Of a DNA stretch of 64,000 nt, positions 34,451 through 44,881 are shown one piece after another; position 1 is the first letter of the stretch, and every line of letters starts with the position of its first letter. The notes beneath the pieces were generated by a model. That model was not told the origin of the DNA. It saw nothing but the letters and a program-made list of their open reading frames with translations, and ran no database searches. The stretch lies in the NCBI RefSeq assembly GCF_008831285.2, contig NC_045138.2:4431205-4495204 (forward strand), read 5' to 3'. This DNA comes from Nymphaea colorata. Lineage: Eukaryota; Streptophyta; Magnoliopsida; Nymphaeales; Nymphaeaceae. The translations under genes and the position numbers were made by a program.

Positions 34451-34455
34451 AAAGA
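34200..34455 (+). mobile_element. SINE-like element, copy A
   Basis: GGTTGGTTCAATGGTCAAG followed by GCCGTTTCGAATTATC resembles the A and B boxes of a tRNA-derived RNA polymerase III promoter (B-box consensus GGTTCGANTCC). A 190-bp body ends CAGTTCAACAAAAAGAAAG. Its body pairs with the minus-strand copy to the left. Confidence 0.6.
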
Positions 34456-34539
34456 AGTATTTTATATAAAAATGAAGCTTTGTACTAATTTTTGAAAATT
34501 AGTGTAATTGAGTGTCACACCTAATCAATCATTTAAATA

Positions 34540-34820
34540 TATATTTGAAGGACTTAGATTGTGCTTGAAATCCTTGAAGGGGTTGGTGCAATGGTCAGGA
34601 CGGAGGTTGATAGACAACTAGTTACCGTTTCGAATCCTTAAACATCAACTCTGTATGTAGTAAAGAGAAGTCACTGATATGCAAGTTAAAGCATGGTGGG
34701 GCCAGCACCGCAAAGCACTAAAAGCAGCCCTTGCACTTTAAGTGGACGAAGGGTTGGACAGATATTTCGACTCTGTTCAGGATAGTAAGATGAAATATTC
34801 TTTCTGTTCACCTAAAAAAA
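34540..34820 (+). mobile_element. SINE-like element, copy B
   Basis: GGGGTTGGTGCAATGGTCAG (A-box-like) and GTTACCGTTTCGAATCC (B-box-like), a body about 75-80% similar to copy A by eye, and an A-rich tail CCTAAAAAAAAAAGG. It is diverged from A, so it is an older or separate insertion. Confidence 0.65.
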
Positions 34821-36185
34821 AAAGGTCATTTATATAAGACTAAAGTTTTGTTAAAACTTACTTTTTAACTCATTTTTTAAAATTAGTCAGTGTAATTTTG
34901 TGTTGCATCCAATGACAGCATTGTCCATGAAAAAACTAAAAGGATAAAGTTATTTACTCCTTTTTGAAGATATAGTTTTGTCAAAACTGGTTTTTTCATA
35001 ACTTTCAGCTAAATGTGCCCAAACAATATTTTGAAGGGAAAATAGTGTTTTACATACAAAACTCTATTTTAAGATGCCATCCAAACACACCCTATTGTTT
35101 TTAAAATTTATGCTTCTTAAGCAAACATTTATAATTTTACAATTCCACCTTGATAGCAGCACATTTTTTTTGTCACATGATTTCTCTAAATGGATTTGGA
35201 TTTTATTGCTGTGCATGAACCCAGACATGCATAGTGGACCTTCATCTGAGGCATAAGTAAGTCTTCATTAGATTTACTAAAATATCCAACTGATGTTGGG
35301 GTTGTTTGACAATAGTAGCACATTATTACGGTCTTATAAATAGTAAGAGATCATTATTATCTTATAAATGTGTACAAAAAAATGTAACAGATTCATATAA
35401 TACCAACTTTTCATGAATTTACTCTATTTTTTGATAAATATTCATATAATGTGTTCTTATTGCCAAACGACTTCTAAAGGAATATTCATTTATTTGCAAC
35501 AAATTCACGAGACTCTCATAAGAGAACACATGTTTATATTTGGGTTATGGAGAAGGATTGAAAAGCCTTGGGCGATGGCAAACTTGAAATAAAAGGTTCA
35601 TTGTGAAGATAAAATAGGAAAAAAAAAGTAGAAAAGTGATTCCAAAACTTGGAGAAAAGAATAAAAATGGGAAAGAGGAGCACATGGTTCCTCTTCACCA
35701 GGGCTGAGCACCAAACCTTGTCTTAAACCACAACTAGTGGAGTCCAATCTGTCTTGATGCAGTGACCAATCAAAGAGTGCCACGTGTCAGATATTTTTTT
35801 ATTTTACATATATGTTTAAATAAAATAGGATATAACTTTAGTATATTTCATTTTTCAGGTGTTTACATATTTAGGTATAAATTTTGGCTGCAAATAAAGA
35901 TGAAAATAAAGAGAAGCCTATATCGTATCAAAATTCAAATTTTAAGTTTCAATCTGAATCCCATTTTTATTGTCACATCTGAATTCACTTTTAAATACGT
36001 AGGAATTCCGGCCACATCATGATATGTTAACAACAGACTGATATTGGGCATGACATATTTATTTGAAACTGAATTAAGAACTGGGATTCGATTGGATATT
36101 AGAATTGAATATGAGTATGATCAAATATCAATTATTATGTCTAAAATTCAATCTGATTTCCCACATATATATACCATTTTGATAA
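34821..36185. other. Intergenic, AT-rich
   Basis: No supported gene. 35,990-36,180 has words of the ATATCCGAAT / GATTGGATATT type common in plant dispersed repeats. Short frames are unrecognised. Confidence 0.4.
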
Positions 36186-36515
36186 GAGACAAGAAATAAA
36201 CCCACTGGAAATAATTATAAAAATGATATTTGTGGTAATTTAACCTTAAAAATGTGATTTTAGTAGCCATTTGATGAGGAACATGTAATAAGTTAGCCAT
36301 TCTTTTACTTTAATAATGTTTAAAGAAGGAACGGCTCTTATAGCACCATAATTGTAGTGGTAGAAAAGAAAATCAAATTTTTAAAAGATAACTTTAACTA
36401 CGACATGATCCATACTAAACTAATGCTTACGATCACAATGAAATGTTCTAATTTTGTTTAAAATAATTTTCAACGGTCTGATTTTTATTTCTTATACAAT
36501 GGGCCCGGTATTACC
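36186..36515. repeat. MITE-like element of the ACCACTTGGGTAAGAGAC family (copy 2, worn)
   Basis: Shares GATAAGAGACAAGAAATAAA, TTAGCCATTCTTTTACTTTA, GGAACGGCTCTTATAGCACC and a right end with CGGTCTGATTTTTATTTCTT with the copy at 15754-16107. The outermost ends have decayed. Confidence 0.6.
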
Positions 36516-36541
36516 ATTTTTTTTCACTCTTTATATATATA

Positions 36542-36620
36542 ATATATAAAAGAGTTATCTCCTCCGTCCCTTTTTCTCTTCCCCTCTCACTGCCCTTGGC
36601 CCTCCCGCCGTCGCCCCCCG
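36542..36620 (+). promoter_or_regulatory. Promoter-like patch (TATA and CT-rich leader)
   Basis: TATATAAAAGAG at about 36543-36554 is followed by a pyrimidine-rich stretch (CTCCTCCGTCCCTTTTTCTC) that leads into an ATG at 36621. The arrangement looks like a plant core promoter and leader; function is inferred only. Confidence 0.3.
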
Positions 36621-36788
36621 ATGGCCGCTAGGTTGTGGCACCCACCCAAGCCCCGACGGGGCTCGCTGGCCATGGGCCATGGCAGGGATGGTTGGAGAAA
36701 GCCTCTACTCAACGTGGGTGGAGGGAAGCGGGTGAAGAGCCGCGACAAGCTTCCCGGCATGCTGGTAGAATCTCCTACCTTCGTCTAG
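36621..36788 (+). CDS. Isolated GC-rich 55-aa ORF, possible gene fragment
   Basis: ATG-initiated frame of 55 aa, rich in Arg, Gly and Pro, in a GC-rich island within AT-rich intergenic DNA. A TATA-like box and CT-rich stretch lie upstream. It stops exactly where a GTGACGGAGCCAG repeat end begins (36788 onward), so it may be a truncated gene 5' end. I do not recognise it, and it may not be translated. Confidence 0.2.
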   Translation: MAARLWHPPKPRRGSLAMGHGRDGWRKPLLNVGGGKRVKSRDKLPGMLVESPTFV

Positions 36789-37526
36789 TGACGGAGCCAG
36801 AAAAATTGATTGGAGGAAAACTTGTTTAAACAAACTCAAATTTGGTGGAGCATATTTAAGATTTCTATTTAAAAATAAAAAAGCTTTTGAGAGGCTGGGG
36901 TGGGCAACTGCCCACATCAGTCACAATCTGCCTTCGTTGGCGGGCCGACTGGGGCTCCGCGGAGCTGGTGATAGGATGGAATATTCGTCGAGTTTCTCCG
37001 TTACGTCCGTTTGATCTCCGACCGGTTTGCTGGTAGTGGTGAGAGATGAGAAACATAGTAAAAACATATCAATATACGAGCTTGAATTAGTACTCAAACT
37101 TGACTTTGTTCAACAAGTTACAAGGAGACTCTAAAGCCAAGTTTGAATTGGTTGAGCACATCTTTAGACGTATACGTATTTGAAAAATGTTCACCTTCGA
37201 TAGTCTCGTTGGCTAATAAAACATTTTGATCAATGTGTGTGGAGCTTTTTCCTATTTTATTTAAAAATATATTCATAAATATTTTGAAATGGTTAAATTT
37301 CAAACCCTCTTGGTATCCATAAAACTATATACTGTTGAGGTCGGTAGACTCGTATATGAACAACATTGACGGCCAACCTAATCCCGAGCATCGAGTTAAT
37401 CAGGAACAACGTAACTGAATGAAAAGTTGCGAGGGCCGGCCCGGCAGAACGTGACTGCAACCCACCTTTGGCTCGGCTTCATCGAAATAAAGTGTATTTT
37501 TAATACAATTTAATATTATATATAAT

Positions 37527-37530
<4 letters not shown>

Positions 37531-37576
<46 letters not shown>
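37531..37576. repeat. (TA)n microsatellite
   Basis: About 46 bp of TA dinucleotides, inside a repeat with CGGCCCGGCA at one end (37,430-37,680). Confidence 0.9.
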
Positions 37577-37580
<4 letters not shown>

Positions 37581-37682
37581 TAAAATAGTCTTAAAAATAA
37601 CTTTTAGAGCTAACGCCAACCCAATGCCCAATTTTAAGGTGCAAGTACCAGGTGTTCCTGAGTTACCAACTACTTAAATCTA

Positions 37683-38135
37683 GGGGTGAACAACGTGTCA
37701 AGCTACTCAAGCTTTACTTGTTAGTCGAGTCATTTGCTTAACGAGTCGAGCTCGAGCTCATGAGTCAACTTGTTAAAATAATCGAGTTGAGTTCGAACTC
37801 AACATGAACTGCCGAGTCGAGCTCGAGCCTTAATCGTGTTTGTCGACCCTTAATCGAGCCTATATATTCAAACAAGTTTACGAGTGTGTCAAGCATTAAT
37901 CGAGCTCGAGTACGCACTCAACACATAACGATGAATATCAATTTTATTTAAACGAGTTTGTGGAACTTTAATCGAGTTGAGCTCTAGCTCAACACGTAAT
38001 GATGAATATCAATTCTATTCGAATCGAGCTCGAGCTACTTCCGTTGAGCTATTCTGGAGCTCAAAGTTTCATTAGTAGAGCCGAGCTCGAACTGATTGAA
38101 GTCGGGCTCGACTCGGGCTCTCGTGTGCACCCCTA
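37683..38135 (-). repeat. GCTCGAG-rich dispersed element (copy 2)
   Basis: Opposite orientation to copies 1 and 3. It begins AGGGGTGAACAACGTGTCAA, which is the reverse complement of how copy 3 ends. It carries CGAGTCGAGCTCGAGCTC, TTTAATCGAGTTGAGCTC and repeated AACACGTAATGATGAATATC words. Confidence 0.75.
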
Positions 38136-38314
38136 ACTGAACCCCGTCCTAAGTGGACCAGTTTATGGACCGAGCTCGGGTCCAAAATCCCAAACCGCTT
38201 CGTGATCGAATCGGAAAACTGACATAATGGGAAAAATCCGAGTCGCCTCCTTCCGGATGACAGTGCGTCCGACACTCCACGCGGAGCTGAAAAATCAGCC
38301 ACCAACTGCACGCC

Positions 38315-38378
38315 ACGTGTTAGAAATGCCCAATTGAATTCCGCCACGTAAGCAAAGCCACGTTGCCGTTCATATATA
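38315..38378 (+). promoter_or_regulatory. Cluster of three ACGT elements plus a TATA-like box
   Basis: CCACGTGT (core 38315-38318), CCACGTAA (38346-38349) and CCACGTTG (38360-38363) lie within 50 bp, followed by ATATATA at 38372-38378. ACGT-core boxes are bZIP/bHLH targets in abscisic acid and light responses. No ORF follows closely; the nearest plus-strand gene, the GATA factor, starts 3.3 kb away. Confidence 0.3.
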
Positions 38379-38399
38379 GCTCGACATCTTGCCAGCTGG

Positions 38400-41300
38400 C
38401 ACCTGAAGGGTCGTCATCCGTCCCGCAACGTCCTGCGCTCCCAGCGGTAGGGGGAATGTCGTAAAAGGCTCCCAAACATCCAACAAATGACAAACACGGC
38501 CTGGACACCCAAAAAATTTCATTATTACTCTTAAATAAAAATTAATGGGAGACTTTATTTTCTCTCGTTATCAGTTTTAATTAAACAAAATTAATCAGCA
38601 CCATCAATCTATTCCGGAATTGAAACTTGGGGAATATAACATTAGTTCATTAGCATCTGCACCATAGGTGGCGGCGGTGGCGGCGGCAACAGTACCTAAC
38701 TAATTAGGACATATAGAACCATAACCTTTGGTCATCTACTTAAACATAATATGAGTCACCATCCTTTCCTGATCTATCACGCCTCTGTCTTTTTCGTTAA
38801 CAAAGAGCTAAAAAGTCTGCCAAGTTGCTTAATCCCGACGAATTTAGGTCATGTGATTGCTTAGGGGATTAATTTTTTGCTAATCACATGTACATTTTTT
38901 TTTTCTAATAAGATCAAAGACTGAAATTGGCCTCTTTAAATTAATTGGGTTGTGCAGAAAAGCAAGGCAATGAAGTCATTTTATGAAGCCTTTAAGGGCA
39001 TTGAAAGAACACCCAATAAACATGCCACATGGGTTGTCAAAAGAGTTAGGCATGTTCTCTCCTTTCTCTCTCTTCTTAAATCGAAAAATTGACTCTCGGG
39101 GGCCCTCATTTTTTTTTTCTAAGAGCAATAATAGAAGCCACCAAACCCTAATTGGGGAAGGCAGAGAGAAGGGGGTCAGTATTGGCACCAAAGAGAAAAA
39201 AAAGAAATATTGAATGGAGAGAGAGAGAAGGAACAGTTGTTTAGGAAGAGTTCCACTTTTCCTTGCCTCTCCTCCTTTTCTTTCCAAAGTTTCCTTCTTC
39301 CTTAACACCTACCCATTTATAACTATTCTCTCATTTCTCACCTCCTACACCCCTCTTTAGATAGAAGACCCTAAAAGCACCATTCTAACTTGGGTCTCCC
39401 TCCTTCCTCCTTCTCAGGTATGAGCCACCCTTCTTCTTTCTCTTTGCTTTTCATGGTCCTTATTTTCTTATAGTTTTCCAAGTTTCAGACTTGTAACTGG
39501 TCCAACGCCTCCTATTATATATATCGAGAGAGGAAGAGAAAGAGAGAGGAGGGGGGCCATGTGTAAACATTTCTGTTTCTGTTCTTAAATACTTTGATGG
39601 TGTCTTGTGCATGTTGTTATGGTTTGTGTGGGAGCATCTGCCCTTGTGTTTGTTTGGTGTGTTGGGCGACAAGTTGCAGAGGGATATGTCCATAAAGAAA
39701 GAGCTTAGGTAGATAGCCCGCTGCTAAAATAAGAAATCTGTTGAGAAAGAGGATGCCCATGTGAAGAGGATGCTGCTGTTGAGGAGGGAAGAAGAAGAAC
39801 CCACTTTCTGGTGGTAGGAAGGAGGAAAGCAGCTCCGTCACATGCAATTTCTGGGGTCGCCATTATTTTTTGGGGGGTGGTCTGTTGCAGAAAAGAGAGA
39901 GAGAGAGAAGCCTTGGATCCCCTTTACGCCAACTCTGTCTTCTGCCCTCTTCTCCCAACCCTTTCTGCCACGAATATAAAAAAAAAAAGTTTTCGTACTG
40001 AGTGGCTCGTATTCCTAGTTTTTTGACTCGATCATATTACGGACCTCGATAATATATATATACATATATATATAATTTTATTCTTTATTAAGAAATTGCT
40101 TTGGCCCTTCAAATTTAAACTTGTAAAGTGTGCATATTTACTTTTCGGAAAATGTGTTCGCCTTTTCTGCAGTTGTCAAAAGCGAAGCTTACTTTTAAAA
40201 GCAACTGTATCTTTTTTAAAGTTGCATTTTTTTTTTCAAAAATGTTCTTTTATGTATATATATATAAAGAAAAAAAAAGAAAAAAACCAATCCTGAGTAA
40301 AATTGCGTAATTGGGGGTGGCTAAGACTGGCTATCTCAGATAGTTTGGCCATTAGCTCCACGCACACAGAGATTTAAAGTGAGGAAAATGACTCCAAATT
40401 CAAGAAATAGCAGCTCACCGACATTACATGGTCTTTTCCATCTAATTCTCTCATTGGAGTTGGTGAAAGTTGTCTCTTTAGCTAAAATCCACACACCAGT
40501 TTTTCTTGGGACTTGATAAACAAAACCAAATAATATTTTTCCTCAACCTGGGGGATGTATTTAGTGCACCCAATATCCCAAGATAGAGAGATAACTTGGG
40601 GCAAACTGGCTTCTCAAAGTTCAAGCACACAGTACCTTCTTCTTCTTCTGCATAAGTAGGTGCACTCAGACACTACCTTGGTATACAGCAAGATATATGT
40701 TTTTTTAATACTACTGTTCAGTCTTGGAAGACAGAAGACATGGCATTCATGTCAATAGGACCTGCAAGAAAAAAGTATGAGTCGCCATCAAATAGAGCAA
40801 GTGTGAACACAGTGTTACTGTATGCTGCATAATTATTTAACAAAATATGTATTGTTTATTTCTACAGTTCAATCTTATGTCACGATCTCTTTTAAGTTTA
40901 AATTTCAAACATATTAGGTAGTAAGTAGATGGTTAGGTGGCACTATCACAATCAAGGTCCAAAGTGGTCAAAATCAGCCTGAATCTGCTGATTTGGATTG
41001 AATAGTAGCAAATAGATTCGATTCACCACCCATCCAAAGGTGCAACATGCGCTGCATTATTTTTCTGTAATTATTTTTAGCCTTTTTAAGTTCTTATTTA
41101 TATATGTAGATACAAAATGTTAATATCAACTTTTATTCATTTTTTGATTTACATGACACTGGTACGGTTCAAACTTCAAACATATGGTAACACTGGTGTG
41201 AAGGACAGAAAGCCAAGGATGCTCACCTTTTACTGTCCTTGGAGAAATATTTACTTCTTTTTGTTTGAGTTGCAGAGCCATGCCACCATACAACAAAACG

Positions 41301-41615
41301 TTTCCTCTTTTGATAATGGAAATCTTGTCACAGTCCCAAAAACAAATGACCTGTTCACATGTCAAATTGATGAAAATGATATAAATTTGACAATGAAACA
41401 TGACAGCTGTCTCCTGCCACTTGTGAAGTTAACAGAAACTCTGTGTCTGAAACCTCCCCCACCTTTGCACATAAGTCCACTGCTGCCCCTTATTCTGTAC
41501 AACTGGCAGCATGAGATGCTAGCCATTGGATTCTATTCTGGGTAGATTACCATATCACCACTCTTGGCTCTATCTTGGATAGATTGCCTTCTCTTCCCAG
41601 AAGTAGCTGTAGCAG

Positions 41616-41618
<3 letters not shown>
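38400..41618 (+). other. Upstream region of the GATA gene; possible 5' UTR exon near 39,300-39,417
   Basis: At 39,300-39,420 a TTATAA-containing stretch (CCCATTTATAACTATTC) is followed by pyrimidine-rich leader-like sequence ending TTCTCAG|GTATGAGCC, a good donor at 39,417/39,418. It could be a non-coding first exon joined to an acceptor near 41,692. The rest is AT-rich with (GA)/(CT) tracts at 39,520-39,555 and 39,893-39,908. No coding region supported. Confidence 0.35.

Positions 41619-41656
<38 letters not shown>
41619..41656. repeat. (CT)n microsatellite just upstream of the GATA start codon
   Basis: 38 bp of CT dinucleotides ending 50 bp before the ATG. It is either part of the 5' UTR or, if the gene has an upstream exon, the polypyrimidine tract of an acceptor at about 41,692 (AACAAG). 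Confidence 0.9.
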
Positions 41657-41660
<4 letters not shown>

Positions 41661-41674
41661 CTGTCCTTCTGTTT

Positions 41675-41738
41675 ATGCATTGCAATAACAAGAAAAATGT
41701 GTGGCCATGGCAGAAAAGATGGCACTAGATCACATTGA
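41675..41738 (+). promoter_or_regulatory. Two overlapping upstream ORFs covering the GATA start codon
   Basis: An ATG at 41675 opens a frame ending at a TAG (41726-41728). A second ATG at 41697 opens another frame ending at a TGA (41736-41738). Both run past the main ATG at 41707 in the two other frames. If the transcript includes this leader they would reduce translation of the main frame, whose ATG has a strong context (GCCATGGCA). Confidence 0.45.
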
Positions 41739-42512
41739 CAGCAGAAGCTCCCTGAAAGAAGATTGGAAGCCCTTTTACTCCCACAACATGGAAAGCTTCT
41801 TTGACTTCTCCTTGGATGAGATTGAAGAGCTAAACATGGAAAACGAAGATTGTGGCACAGATCTTCAGCTAGATGCTGCAGAGGGCGACCTACCAATTGA
41901 GAAGTACTGCATTCCTGTGAGTTTGTCCTTAAGAGTCTCCCGAATGCACTCTCTTTTATCATCCCAACCCACATTATTCCACTGGCAGGGGTCTTGGTCT
42001 TTTTGCAGATGGACTCGCTCACTGAGCTAGGATGGGACCTCCATAAGGACTCTCAGCTGCAATGGGGCACCCCAGGAGCCACTGAGCATGTACCCAGATC
42101 AACATTTGTTCACAATTTTCAAGCTCCGGTCAAGGCAAGGAGCAAGGGACTGCAGACGGGGCGGAGGGTGTGGTCACTGAACGTCTCGTTCGGCAACTCA
42201 TGGCAAGTGGTATCCGACGATAGAGACAAACCTGCCATCGGGAAGGAGAACTTGGAAAGCAGCTTTCCAGCGGCAGCAGCTCAACAGGGAGGAGCACGCA
42301 GGTGCAGCCACTGCCTCTCAGAGAAAACTCCACAGTGGAGAATGGGGCCACTAGGACCCAAGACGCTCTGCAATGCCTGCGGCGTGCGCTACAAATCGGG
42401 CCGGTTGCTGCCGGAATATCGACCTGCTGCGAGCCCTACTTTTGTATCGACTGTGCACTCCAATAGTCATAGAAAAGTGATGGAAATGAGGAGAAAGAAG
42501 GGATCATTTTGA
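41707..42512 (+). CDS. GATA zinc-finger transcription factor, plant class I (GATA4/9/12-like)
   Basis: Sequence-specific nuclear activator of the plant GATA family, which binds WGATAR sites and is linked to light, growth and cell-wall programmes. Two coding exons, 41707-41916 (70 codons) and 42009-42512, with a 92-bp intron (GTGAGT...TTGCAG), encode 237 aa. The start is the ATG at 41707. The N-terminal half has an acidic [18 protein letters not shown] block (about residues 31-48), typical of the activation region. The C-terminal half has one class IV-type finger, CSHC-X18-CNAC (about residues 169-193), followed by the basic tail [20 protein letters not shown] and [15 protein letters not shown], which mark plant subfamily I. 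Length is typical, perhaps slightly short. The 3' end faces the TTC33-like gene. Confidence 0.93.
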
Positions 42513-43560
42513 ATATTTATTCCCAATTTTGGTAGAATATCTCTACTGACGGTTTACAAATCAAGTACAGATAGGTTAAATACATTTTTTCCCTAGTTAT
42601 GCACAAACCCACAATGGCTATCTCCTTCAGCGCCAGAAAAGAGTCTGCACTAGATACTTCACTTGCTGGCATGCCATTAAACCTTCCTAGACTAAGAATG
42701 TGAAGGTAGCAGCACCTAGGGACGGAAGCTTGGAAAAAGTCTCCTGTGGAAGACAACAGTCTTTCTCTCTTTCTTTCTCGCTGTGGAATAGACCAACACA
42801 GATTTCAATAAAATGCTAAAAACGGAGTGCAGCAAAGACATGCTACTGTAAGGATTCTCAACAGGTTGACCATCGCCATCTGTTTCTCCATCTACAAGAG
42901 CTAGTAGCTCAGATTGCACATAATGCTGTTTCCTCTACCATAGTGTCTGATTACAAGGTGTTCCAGAAAAAAAGCAGCATAAATGTTGAAGCTCCAAGTC
43001 CAGCATGGAACTCGAATTTTGGCCATGAAAATGCGTTCCAAATCTATAAAATAAAGTCCAAATTAGAATAAGCCCGTCGGTTTTGCTTACTGCCAGAGTA
43101 GCCTGTCGTAGCTAAACAGTCGAGGAAACAAAAGAAGCGGTGAGCAGCTTCTAATGCACTTTTTTGTCCCAGATCCAAGCCATTTCGGGCATTAATTCTG
43201 ACCAAACAAAGCGGGGTCAGCCGGCCACCTTAAATGTCCATATTCGTGCAAATCTTGTTGCCGTCTCTGGTGCATTTTGCTCTTGATGCTAACAGCAGCT
43301 GAAAAACAACTTTGAAACCGGCGTAAAGGACAACATAAACATATTTTTGGTACAATGTGCAAGAGTTATTCATACGAGGGAAGCATTCCTGTCGCATTAA
43401 ACTGGCTTTCACAATTTGAAAAGAAAAGTAGCCAGTGGAACCATACTCTCATAAGCAAGAAATCATTGAAACCATTCTATTTGATAATACAAATTGATTC
43501 TACAATCTACAGGGTAAGCTGAAAGGTTCGGTTCTCTTATATCAACAATCTTTACACCCT
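42513..43560. other. Convergent 3' flanks of the GATA and TTC33-like genes
   Basis: 1,048 bp between two stop codons on opposite strands; it should hold both 3' UTRs. I see no perfect AATAAA on either strand that I can assign with confidence. Frames here are short and unrecognised. Confidence 0.5.
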
Positions 43561-44844
43561 TTAATCTCCAAGTGGTGCCTCTTGGTTTTCATCCTTATCC
43601 TTGACAGTATAGCGATGACCAACAACATCTGAACCAGCAACCTGAAGCAGTTTTCTCTTTTTAACATGGTGCAATGCAGTTTGTCTGTCAGACTCTGCTT
43701 CCTCTAGATCTGGCTATAAACACAATAAAAGATCCAAATTCAATAAAACAAATAGCGAAACAAAGTAAGAAGAATAAAATTATTTCAAATCAGTGAGTAA
43801 CCACACTAGCGGACTGTGGATCCACTTGAAATCTCAATACTGTTGATCACTAAACCAATGAACACGCTTGAATTGCAAGATGAAAACTCATGCCAACCTT
43901 GATGGACAAAGCCTTGTCAAAGCTTTCAATGGATGCTTCAGGCTCACCAAAATTTAGTTGTGCTCTGCCAAGTGTCACCCAGGCCTAGATAACAAATTAT
44001 CACATCATATAAGACTTAACTTCTAAAGAGTATGACCACCACAAACTTCAGACTATGACAATGCAACATGGCATGCCTTCACGGATGACACAGTGGTAGG
44101 TGGAACTTGGAAACCAGATTTGCTTTCAGAAAGCTTATAAGAAAATGATTTCAGCCGAAGGAACAGATAAATTATACAACACCCGCATGCTGGGCCATTT
44201 GAAGAACCCATGACACATCAAATACTTTGCTAAGAAATATGTATATATTCAAAATCTAAACGTTTCCAATTTAGTTTTCCTTTCTGGTTTTTGTGCCATT
44301 TGTTGCTAATGTCTTCCTCAGGATAAATACTTAACAATCTAATTATCATAAATGCAAACCCCTAACACTCTGTGGGTGAATATGCTCTTTTTGAATCCCT
44401 TGGAGAAGAAAAACAAACTAGTAAGATTATTATTCAGCAAATACAGGAGAGGGATGAATTAGTTGAAGCAGAAAAAAGAAATCCACCAACCATTTATAGA
44501 ACAAGCTACAAAAAAGTTCATGTAAGGACCAGCAGGGTAGTCTGAAGTGTTTTTTTCCACTGCAGGTAGTGTAAAGTGCTACCCAGAGGCCAGAACCTTT
44601 AAAGCACCGAGCTACCAAAGAAGGGTCCAAACTGGCAGGTAGTTCCAGTCAAGGAGGATCGCTACATTCTAATAAGATGAACCAAAAATTAAGAAAGGAT
44701 TGCAGAGGCCTGAAGACTCTGCACGGTACAGTCATGTTGCTCAAAAAGATCTCTGGTCCATCCCAGAGAATGGAAACGGTAGGTTAGCAACTAAGTTTGT
44801 AGCTATAACTTCTGGAGGTGACCACAATGGAAATAAGTGGGGAG

Positions 44845-44881
<37 letters not shown>

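Noticed and set aside
39600-39960. Possible microRNA precursor near the promoter-like region
   Set aside because: I compared it with remembered mature sequences of common plant microRNAs (156, 159, 160, 162, 164, 166-168, 172, 390, 396) and saw none, and no convincing foldback.
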